A stretch of 10,898 bases of DNA, from the NCBI GenBank assembly GCA_021286925.1, contig JAJTBL010000036.1:1-10898 (forward strand), read 5' to 3'. Both the position numbers and the translations under genes were made by a program. Positions 1-5,198 of the stretch are shown here, piece after piece. Positions within the stretch are counted from its first letter, which is position 1. Every line of letters begins with the position of its first letter. The notes beneath the pieces were generated by a model. That model ran no database searches. It saw only the letters and a program-made list of their open reading frames with translations, and had not been told where the DNA came from. The stretch comes from Spirochaetia bacterium. GTDB taxonomy: Bacteria; Spirochaetota; Spirochaetia; Treponematales; Rectinemataceae.

Positions 1-113
1 CGAGCCTGCACTGAAGCATCAATTCGGTTCGGAAAACCCGGCGAGGTTCCTTTTCGGGGCCTGACAATGACTTACAGTGCGGCACGGGAAGCGGTTTGCA
101 CTGCGCTCGCCGT

Positions 114-1487
114 TTATAAACCTCTTCCCCGGAGCCATGCATCAAAAATCGCTAGGGAGACAGGCACGGAACGCCTTCCCAGCCCGATTCTGAAAAAAGC
201 CTTGTCAAAGGCATAGTGAACGCCGGGAAGCAGTAAAACGCCGGTTTCAGCCAGCAGTATCCGGGAGAAAAGCTCCGCGTCATGTCCTGCCAAAGCCGCA
301 GACAGGTCAGACAAGCCCCCAGCCTTCTTGGGTGCCGCTTTGAGCGAGGGAAAGGCGACCGAGCCGGCTATGGGCGGAATCCACGAAAAAAGCTCTTCGT
401 GCGCCTTGAAAAATTGGCTGAACAGTGCCCGGTTTTCCGCACAGATGGCTCGATTCCTCCCAACGATTTTTTCTGTGTTCCCGATTGCCAGCAAGGCCAG
501 CTGTTCGGAGGGCGCAGAGGCGCAAATCGAATTGTAATCCTTGATGGCGGCGACTTTATCCAGAATGTCGCGCCGTCTTGTCGCAAGCCAGCCGATTCTC
601 AGCCCGGCAAGTCCCCATGCCTTTGAAAGCACGGAGAGCGATATGCCGTTTTCGTAGACTTCGCAGACTGCCGGAAGCCTGTCTTTCTCATCGTACTCCA
701 AAAGGCGGTACACCTCATCCATAAAAAGAATCGCGCCGTGGCGTCTGCAGACTTGTATGATTGAGTCGAATTCTTCTGCGCTGATCAAAGCGCCGGTCGG
801 ATTGTGCGGCATGTTGAGCACGACCAATGGAGCGGGGCTGTCCGGACCGCGCCGCGCCGAGGCAAGAAGTCCATCCAGCGCATCAGTGTCGAGCCGCCAC
901 GCTTCGCCCTCGCATCGTATCTGCCAGGGTATGACCTTCGCCCCCAAGCCGGCTGGGATTTCCATCAATGACTGATAGCAGGGTGTATTGACGATGACCA
1001 GAGCATCCTTGCCGACCATGGCCAGGAATGTGTTGAGGATTGCCTCTTCAGCGCCGGAGTGGACCAGCACGTCTTCCATGTCTAAATTCCGATACAGCGC
1101 GGCGATTGCCGCTCGGAGGGCTGGTGCCCCTCTGGATTCCGTATATCCCAGCCAGGTTTTTCCAAGACTGGCGGAGGATTTTTCCCTTGCCGAGACTAGC
1201 GCTGCCTGGGCTGGCGCAGGCGCGGCTGGGACAGCCGGTTCCGGCTCAGGTGCAGACTCGCGCTCAGACGCGACTTTGGACGCGGCTTTGGACGCAACCT
1301 TGTACGCGGCTTCAGACGCGGCTTCAGACGCGGCTTCAGACGCGGCTTCAGACGCGGCTTCGGCGGGCTCCCCGATCTCGAGCAATTCATCAATCGTCAT
1401 GCTCTCGCAATCACTGGTGCATAAGAGATGCTTCGCAGAAAATTCATGCTGGGCAAAGTACCGTTCGAGACGAAATGGCTGAAACAT
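114..1487 (-). CDS. PLP-dependent class I/II aminotransferase with repeat insert
   Basis: A 457-residue fold-type I aminotransferase, expected to be cytosolic and to transfer an amino group using pyridoxal phosphate. Visible family motifs are HSGAEEA (143-149), NMPHNPTG (225-232, cofactor-binding Asn229), MDEVY (256-260, Asp257), SVLSKAWGLAGLRIGW (285-300, Schiff-base Lys289) and FFRIGLGR (431-438, probable carboxylate-binding Arg433). The start at 1487 is chosen because AAAGGAG lies a few bases upstream and it follows the tcdA stop by one base; a longer reading to 1580 would run into tcdA. Relatives are usually about 380-400 residues. The excess is an Ala-rich segment at about 42-104 that begins with EAAS tetrapeptides and continues into a Pro/Ala-rich stretch, placed between the N-terminal arm and the core motif LGYTESRG. 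The PxxYQSL-type segment recalls VioD-like and other uncharacterised members. The substrate cannot be read from the sequence. Confidence 0.88.
   Translation of the reverse strand: MFQPFRLERYFAQHEFSAKHLLCTSDCESMTIDELLEIGEPAEAASEAASEAASEAASEAAYKVASKAASKVASERESAPEPEPAVPAAPAPAQAALVSAREKSSASLGKTWLGYTESRGAPALRAAIAALYRNLDMEDVLVHSGAEEAILNTFLAMVGKDALVIVNTPCYQSLMEIPAGLGAKVIPWQIRCEGEAWRLDTDALDGLLASARRGPDSPAPLVVLNMPHNPTGALISAEEFDSIIQVCRRHGAILFMDEVYRLLEYDEKDRLPAVCEVYENGISLSVLSKAWGLAGLRIGWLATRRRDILDKVAAIKDYNSICASAPSEQLALLAIGNTEKIVGRNRAICAENRALFSQFFKAHEELFSWIPPIAGSVAFPSLKAAPKKAGGLSDLSAALAGHDAELFSRILLAETGVLLLPGVHYAFDKAFFRIGLGRRSVPVSLAIFDAWLRGRGL
1267..1362. repeat. 12-bp tandem repeat (8 units) inside the aminotransferase gene
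   Basis: Eight contiguous 12-bp units with plus-strand consensus GACGCGGCTTCA. Units 5-7 (1315-1350) are identical, unit 8 ends in G, unit 4 begins with T, and units 1-3 (1267-1302) are diverged (ACTTTG, GCTTTG, ACCTTG endings). On the coding minus strand each unit gives one tetrapeptide, EAAS at the conserved end and K/Y-V/A-A-S variants at the other. Because 12 is divisible by 3, gain or loss of a unit keeps the frame. The gradient from identical to diverged units suggests recent expansion at the 1315-1362 end. Confidence 0.95.
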
Positions 1488-1488
1488 A

Positions 1489-2289
1489 TCAGTCTCCTTT
1501 CCTGGATGGATTTCGGGATTCGGCAAGAATCTGGCGGACAATCCAGCTTGCAATGATGTGACCTGCAGTCTGGGGGACAAAAGGGCTTGAGCCCTGGGTC
1601 AGACGTTTGCGGCCGCGGGGCGCTGAAGGGTCAGCCAGTTGATCTGGGTCGGCATCCGCTGTCTGCGCCGGCTCCTCCGCCGATACCGCGGGCTCGACTG
1701 GCTTTGCTGGTACTTCATCGGACCAGACAACCGGAAAGTTCGCCCCGATATCCAGATGCTTCAAGCGAGTCCGCACACTCCGCGCAAGCGGACAGCCCCT
1801 GGTATCCTGGATTTTCCCCAGCTTCAGCTTTTCAGGCGCGAGCCGCCCGGCAGTCCCCATGCTGGCGATAAATCGGTGCTTCCCCCGGACGAGCGCAGCA
1901 ATCAGCTGAACTTTCGCGTTGAGGGAATCTACGCAATCCGCGTGGAAATCACTTTCCGGATCAATGATGGAGGCAGCGGTTTCGCCGCTGAAAAAAACGC
2001 GGCGAGCAATGATTTTAATTGCAGGGTTTATATCACGGGCAAACTGCTCGAAGGCTTCTATTTTCGTTTTGCCTACCGTACTCAGATAGCCGAAATAGAG
2101 CCGGTTCAGGTTGCTTTCTTCGACCCGGTCGAAATCGACAACATACAGAGTTCCGACGCCTGAGCGCACCAAATCCATCGCGCAGACAGCACCGACTCCG
2201 CCAAGTCCATACACTGCGACGCGCGCGTTTTTCAGTTTTTCAAGTCCGTCTGAACCGGTAATGATTCCCAGTCGTTCATTGAATGCCAT
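1489..2289 (-). CDS. tcdA: ThiF/MoeB-type E1-like enzyme, probable tRNA t6A dehydratase
   Basis: A 266-residue E1-like ATP-dependent enzyme, closest in architecture to TcdA (CsdL/YgdL), which adenylates and cyclises N6-threonylcarbamoyladenosine at tRNA position 37 to ct6A. Visible motifs are the nucleotide loop VYGLGGVG (26-33), the acidic VDFDRVEESNLNR (51-63) with the Asn/Arg pair used in ATP binding, KTKIE (74-78), CVDSLNAK (119-126, metal/ATP Asp121) and the TcdA-like CPLARSVRTRLK (166-177). The C-terminal GSSPFVPQTAGHIIA (233-247) is typical of TcdA-like proteins. Length matches the E. coli enzyme. The start at 2289 has AGGA about 8 bases upstream and follows the tatD stop by one base. 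A Pro/Ala/Glu/Asp-rich linker at about 191-230 looks low-complexity. A different substrate for this ThiF-family member cannot be excluded. Confidence 0.82.
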   Translation of the reverse strand: MAFNERLGIITGSDGLEKLKNARVAVYGLGGVGAVCAMDLVRSGVGTLYVVDFDRVEESNLNRLYFGYLSTVGKTKIEAFEQFARDINPAIKIIARRVFFSGETAASIIDPESDFHADCVDSLNAKVQLIAALVRGKHRFIASMGTAGRLAPEKLKLGKIQDTRGCPLARSVRTRLKHLDIGANFPVVWSDEVPAKPVEPAVSAEEPAQTADADPDQLADPSAPRGRKRLTQGSSPFVPQTAGHIIASWIVRQILAESRNPSRKGD

Positions 2290-2290
2290 G

Positions 2291-3073
2291 CTAAATTCCT
2301 GTCCGATACGCGTTCTGAAAATTGTCATACAGCAGAGAGCAGGCTGCTGTTTCTGTCAAATCGAGCTGACCTGCGATGGCCGCGGTTACATCTTCGATAT
2401 GTTCCCAACCGGTAAAGGGTGCGTAGTGCGGCGGCTGCCACGGCGCGTCGGTTTCCGCAAGGATACGCTCGCGCGGGATTGCGCGGAGTGAAGCAAGCCC
2501 ATGTTTTGAGCCCCTCAGCACCGGCGTTCCGAAAGAAAAATAGGCGTTGATCTTCTTTTTCAGAATGGCCTCAGCTTCCAGGGGATTGCCGGGCCAGCAG
2601 TGAAAAATCACTGAAGAAACTGAAGACAATTCGCGCCCATACGCAAGGAGTATATCCATCGCCTTCCTGACATGGATAACGAGCGGCAGCCCATATCGAA
2701 GCGCAAGTTTGAGCTGAAATTCGAAAGCCCTCCGCTGGCGGGCAAGATTCTCCGAGTTTCGTACCCGCTCACTGACCACACCATCAGGCGAAGCGCTGAA
2801 AAAATCGAATCCAGCTTCTCCGATAAAATCGATTTTTTGGCTTGCGCAGAGTTCCGCGAGAAATGCCGCGGTATCTTCCCGGGGGTTTTGTGGATGAATG
2901 CCGAAGCCATGCAGGGTCGGGGGAAGCTGTTTTCGAAGTTCCTCGGTCCGCGCAAATTCTTCAGGATCGTGCGATACAGCGGCTCCCCTCCAGCTTTCCT
3001 GGGGAATTCGGGCGGGAAATCCGGGATCTCTATACTCGAGATCCGCAAAATGAAGGTGCGCATCGGCAAACAT
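2291..3073 (-). CDS. tatD: TatD-family metal-dependent hydrolase
   Basis: A 260-residue amidohydrolase-fold protein of the TatD family, usually a cytosolic metal-dependent DNase/exonuclease. All expected metal ligands are visible: His6 and His8 in DAHLHF, Glu86 in IGEAGFDFF, His134 in VIHVRKA, His158 in VIFHCWPG and Asp209 in LAETDAPW, together with GFGIHPQNP (56-64). The start at 3073 gives the canonical N-terminus MFADAHLHF; an open frame extends upstream to 3385 but has no family similarity and crosses the intergenic region. GGAGG sits only one base from this ATG, which is unusually close, yet no better in-frame start is seen. It is the first gene of the operon with tcdA and the aminotransferase, with 1-base gaps suggesting translational coupling. 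Confidence 0.88.
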   Translation of the reverse strand: MFADAHLHFADLEYRDPGFPARIPQESWRGAAVSHDPEEFARTEELRKQLPPTLHGFGIHPQNPREDTAAFLAELCASQKIDFIGEAGFDFFSASPDGVVSERVRNSENLARQRRAFEFQLKLALRYGLPLVIHVRKAMDILLAYGRELSSVSSVIFHCWPGNPLEAEAILKKKINAYFSFGTPVLRGSKHGLASLRAIPRERILAETDAPWQPPHYAPFTGWEHIEDVTAAIAGQLDLTETAACSLLYDNFQNAYRTGI

Positions 3074-3102
3074 ACCTCCAGTTTCCCATATTGTTGCGGT
3101 TT

Positions 3103-3131
3103 TGTGTAGGAATTTTGCAAAATTTCGTAAA
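3103..3131 (-). promoter_or_regulatory. Candidate promoter for the tatD operon
   Basis: On the minus strand, TTTACG (3126-3131) and TACACA (3103-3108) are separated by 17 bases and would start transcription near 3096, giving a leader of roughly 20 bases before the tatD ATG. The match to sigma-70 consensus is moderate (4/6 and 3/6), so this is only the best candidate in the intergenic region. Confidence 0.3.
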
Positions 3132-3137
3132 ATTTTA

Positions 3138-3166
3138 TTGACGAATATTGTGGTATAACTTATATT
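3138..3166 (+). promoter_or_regulatory. Strong sigma-70-type promoter for the PadR module
   Basis: TTGACG (3138-3143), a 17-base spacer, and TATATT (3161-3166) form a near-consensus housekeeping promoter reading toward the small ORF and padR. TATAAC at 3154-3159 is a less well spaced alternative -10. The predicted start, around 3172-3175, falls inside the palindrome at 3166-3178, so bound repressor would block initiation. Confidence 0.7.
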
Positions 3167-3182
3167 ATGTATTACATAGTAT
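3162..3182. promoter_or_regulatory. Palindromic operator, PadR-box-like
   Basis: TATGTA (3166-3171), a single central T, then TACATA (3173-3178): a perfect 13-bp inverted repeat. After one mismatch on each side, three more pairs match (ATA 3162-3164 with TAT 3180-3182). PadR-family operators typically have ATGT/ACAT half-sites, which are present here. The site overlaps the -10 and predicted start, and a PadR-family gene lies in the same transcription unit, so autorepression is the simplest reading. No binding data are available. Confidence 0.6.
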
Positions 3183-3200
3183 TTTGAAAAGGAGAGAGCT

Positions 3201-3452
3201 ATGGAAGCAATTCTGGTAGATGTGAAGCGCGTCATGCGGTCACTTCTCGGAATGGTGCGCGCGGTTTCCGGCGCATTTCGCAATTCTTCTATCGATCTTG
3301 ACGCCGCAGGCCTTAAAGGCAGGACAGCAAGAAGCACAGGCGGTAACTTTGCGGATGTATATGGAAGAAGAGGCAGGACTGACATCTATTCTTCAAAAGA
3401 GACTTTTGAATTGTATCGCAAGATGTCGTTTGACAAAAATCCGCCGCTTTGA
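3201..3452 (+). CDS. Small hypothetical protein, first ORF of the PadR module
   Basis: An 83-residue ORF I do not recognise. The ATG has an excellent ribosome site (AAAAGGAG, GGAG 6 bases upstream) and lies just downstream of the strong promoter and PadR-like box, which is the main support. The product is basic. Residues 1-30 could form an amphipathic helix, and the middle and C-terminal parts are rich in Arg, Gly, Ser and Thr. No signal peptide, membrane segment or known motif is visible. An overlapping +1 frame stays open to 3528 and encodes a helix-prone Leu/Glu/Arg-rich stretch, so this may be a genuine small gene, a leader ORF, or the front half of a frameshifted gene. Confidence 0.42.
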   Translation: MEAILVDVKRVMRSLLGMVRAVSGAFRNSSIDLDAAGLKGRTARSTGGNFADVYGRRGRTDIYSSKETFELYRKMSFDKNPPL

Positions 3453-3470
3453 GTACCATCTGAGAATGTA

Positions 3471-3517
3471 CCTCGCGGGGTATTGCCGTTCAGGCAAGAG
3501 CCCCGCAGTGCATGAGG
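3471..3517 (+). other. Stem-loop between the small ORF and padR
   Basis: GCGGGG (3475-3480) pairs with CCCCGC (3501-3506). Inside it, TTGCC (3483-3487) pairs with GGCAA (3493-3497) around a GTTCA loop, and an outer CCTC (3471-3474) could pair with GAGG (3514-3517). No T-tract follows, so it is unlikely to be an intrinsic terminator. An intercistronic stability, processing or attenuation element affecting padR is more plausible. It ends about 20-30 bases before the padR start. Confidence 0.6.
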
Positions 3518-3539
3518 AAACATTCTGAAGGAAAGGCTC

Positions 3540-3896
3540 ATGGATAACGCGAATGAGCTTTTTGAAAAATGGAAAAGCCAGTTCAGAAAGGGGTTTCTTG
3601 AATTATGCATTCTTGAACTCCTTGCTGAAGAAGGACGGAGCTATGGCCTCCAGATCATGGAAAGCCTGCGCGTAGCTGGCATCGATGTATCGGAAGGCAC
3701 ACTCTATCCGCTTTTGATGCGGATGACCAAGGATGGCAGTATTATTTCGAACTGGGAAACACCGGATATCGGGCATCCGAGAAAATACTACAGCATTACC
3801 ACTGGCGGCCAGAACCTATTGTCGAATATGCTTGAAGAATATGAGCGGAGCGAGATTGCTCGATCCCGCCTCTCCAAAAAGGGGAAATCGATATGA
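3540..3896 (+). CDS. PadR-family transcriptional regulator
   Basis: A 118-residue winged-helix regulator. The PadR pattern is clear: FLELCILELLAEEGRSYGLQI (about 19-39), the recognition-helix segment SEGTLYPLLMRMTKDG (51-66), and the wing with PRKYYSIT (80-87). A short C-terminal helix (about 90-110) should provide dimerisation, as in the compact PadR subfamily. The start is preceded by AGGAAAG. The gene overlaps the HAAS-DUF4097 gene by ATGA, a pairing of PadR with HAAS-domain proteins that is common in Gram-positive bacteria and some others. The likely target is the palindrome at 3162-3182, giving autoregulation of the module. The inducer is unknown. Confidence 0.93.
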   Translation: MDNANELFEKWKSQFRKGFLELCILELLAEEGRSYGLQIMESLRVAGIDVSEGTLYPLLMRMTKDGSIISNWETPDIGHPRKYYSITTGGQNLLSNMLEEYERSEIARSRLSKKGKSI

Positions 3897-5008
3897 CACG
3901 ACAGGAATATATCCAAAGGCTCGGCGCCGGGCTTTCCGGTTTCGATGCCGAAACCAGGCAGGATCTTTTGCTTGAAATTGAAGATCATATCGATACGCTC
4001 AAAGCGTCGCGTCCTGAAGCCAGTGAAAGCGAAATCCTGGCGTGTCTTGAAAACCCTGAAAATCTGGCGCGGTCCCTCTGTCTGGAAGCTGGAATAAAAC
4101 CGGAAGAAAGACCGGAAAAGCCGCCAGAAAATTCGGTCAAAGCCGAAACTCGCGATGACCATGGTGATTTTGGGGCGCAATCAACTGCCACGTCTGAAGC
4201 TGGGGATGAATGGGAAAAAGATGGCCGTGACCGCGAGAATAAAAAAAGCAAAGGGCCGAGGATAACCATTGACGGGCAGGATTTGGATGAGGTAATAAGG
4301 CGCGCGCTCGATATTGCCAGGATGTTCGGCACAAAAAGAAAGACGGAAGCGCAATTCGATGTTCAATCGGCAGTTGCAGGGAAAGCCCGAAAAGTCAGTG
4401 CTGCTTTCCGTTCAGCTGATATCCAGGTCAAGCTTTCGGTTGATGGCATCAAAGTCATGAGCGAAAAAGACGGGCCAGGAATCAGCCTTGTCAATCACGA
4501 CGATCAGCATGTCGAAATCAGATCAGCTTCCTCCATGGAAGATCCCGATACGGTTGAGCTCTGGATTCCAGCCGATGTGGATGAACTCAAGGTGGTCACT
4601 TCCTCGGGAGATATCAGGATCTTCGATCGGGTAGGGGATCTGCTCCTGCAGACCGCATCCGGCACCATCAGCATCGACTGCTGCAGCGGCAATGTCACTG
4701 CCAGAACGGCGTCAGGCGATATCGAGGCGGCGCGCTGTTCTGAAAATACAATTCTGGAGACAGCCAGCGGCGATATTCAGCTTGAAATCGATGAACAGGC
4801 CAATTCGGTAAAAATCGTGACAGCGTCGGGAGATGTGAGCTTGCGGTATCCTGAGGATTTCGATGCACTGATAACGTACGCGACTGTTTCTGGCGAGATA
4901 GACCATGATTGCATGCAGACTGCCGGCCGCAGCTTGAAAATCGGGCAGGGCTTTGTCCCGATAAAAATTCAGACAGTTTCAGGAGATATAAAAATCCGCA
5001 GGGCATGA
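3893..5008 (+). CDS. HAAS (DUF1700-like) and DUF4097 beta-repeat protein
   Basis: A 371-residue two-domain protein of unknown biochemical function. Residues 1-62 form a helical HAAS/DUF1700-type domain (MTRQEYIQRL, then ETRQDLLLEIEDHID), the module that commonly accompanies PadR regulators. Residues 70-125 are a charged, probably disordered linker. From about 150 onward is a DUF4097-like beta domain with seven TxSGxI/V-type turns: TSSGDI 236, TASGTI 254, TASGDI 272, TASGDI 290, TASGDV 310, TVSGEI 331 and TVSGDI 361. The first four are exactly 18 residues apart, which suggests a right-handed beta-solenoid-like stack. No signal peptide or transmembrane helix is visible, unlike many HAAS proteins, so it appears cytosolic. 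The start overlaps the padR stop (ATGA) and is preceded by GGGGAAA. The likely role is effector or partner of the PadR switch. Confidence 0.85.
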   Translation: MTRQEYIQRLGAGLSGFDAETRQDLLLEIEDHIDTLKASRPEASESEILACLENPENLARSLCLEAGIKPEERPEKPPENSVKAETRDDHGDFGAQSTATSEAGDEWEKDGRDRENKKSKGPRITIDGQDLDEVIRRALDIARMFGTKRKTEAQFDVQSAVAGKARKVSAAFRSADIQVKLSVDGIKVMSEKDGPGISLVNHDDQHVEIRSASSMEDPDTVELWIPADVDELKVVTSSGDIRIFDRVGDLLLQTASGTISIDCCSGNVTARTASGDIEAARCSENTILETASGDIQLEIDEQANSVKIVTASGDVSLRYPEDFDALITYATVSGEIDHDCMQTAGRSLKIGQGFVPIKIQTVSGDIKIRRA

Positions 5009-5067
5009 GCTGTGCGGCAAATCGGCCGGCCGACGATGTAATAGGCATTTAATTCGGTTTAGCTTGT

Positions 5068-5083
5068 GAAATTACGCAATTTC
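5068..5083. promoter_or_regulatory. Inverted repeat GAAATT-ACGC-AATTTC upstream of pckG
   Basis: Perfect 6-bp arms around a 4-base centre, about 116 bases upstream of the pckG start. It could be an operator or a small AU-rich hairpin at the 3' end of the preceding transcript. No regulator can be named. Confidence 0.35.
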
Positions 5084-5095
5084 TTCCCCCATAAA

Positions 5096-5118
5096 TCGAT
5101 TTTCAGGTGTAAAATCGA
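5096..5118. promoter_or_regulatory. Perfect 8-bp-arm dyad upstream of pckG
   Basis: TCGATTTT (5096-5103) and AAAATCGA (5111-5118) are exact inverted copies separated by CAGGTGT. The dyad includes a possible -10 (TAAAAT, 5110-5115), although no convincing -35 lies 16-18 bases upstream. The size and symmetry fit a dimeric regulator binding site controlling pckG; an RNA hairpin is also possible. Confidence 0.5.
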
Positions 5119-5130
5119 ACCATGGCAGCA

Positions 5131-5174
5131 GGTGAGCGGTTTCCTGGGTCGAATAACGCACCCATGTGCTCACT
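5131..5174 (+). other. Leader stem-loop ahead of the pckG ribosome site
   Basis: GTGAGC (5132-5137) pairs with GCTCAC (5168-5173), extendable by a G-U pair at 5131/5174. Within it GGGT (5146-5149) pairs with ACCC (5160-5163). The structure ends 15 bases before the GGGAGG ribosome site. It does not match any riboswitch I recognise; a translational or mRNA-stability role is an inference. Confidence 0.4.
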
Positions 5175-5198
5175 AGAAAAAGAATTGCGGGAGGTCTC

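Noticed and set aside
75..103. Inverted repeat CAGTGC...GCACTG as a terminator after the aminotransferase
   Set aside because: Six-bp arms with a 17-base loop and no T-tract on the minus strand are too weak to call.
1..113. Partial plus-strand gene entering from the left
   Set aside because: One frame is open to about 213 but runs antisense into the aminotransferase C-terminus, and another stops at 64. Neither shows a recognisable motif, so nothing is supported here.
1267..1362. Possible CRISPR array
   Set aside because: Units are 12 bp and contiguous with no spacers, and they lie in frame inside a coding gene.
988..1561. Long plus-strand open frames with Ser-Asp-Ala-Ala or Arg-Leu-Gln-Thr repeats
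   Set aside because: They are antisense readings of the 12-bp repeat in the aminotransferase gene. The minus-strand frame has the PLP-enzyme motifs, while these have no family features.
3074..3385. N-terminal extension of tatD to an upstream ATG
   Set aside because: The extra 104 residues cross the promoter region and the opposite-strand small ORF and have no TatD similarity. The family N-terminus starts at MFADAHLHF.
5022..5033. TCGGCCGGCCGA palindrome as terminator of the PadR module
   Set aside because: It is a perfect palindrome with no room for a loop and has no T-tract, so it is not a credible terminator.
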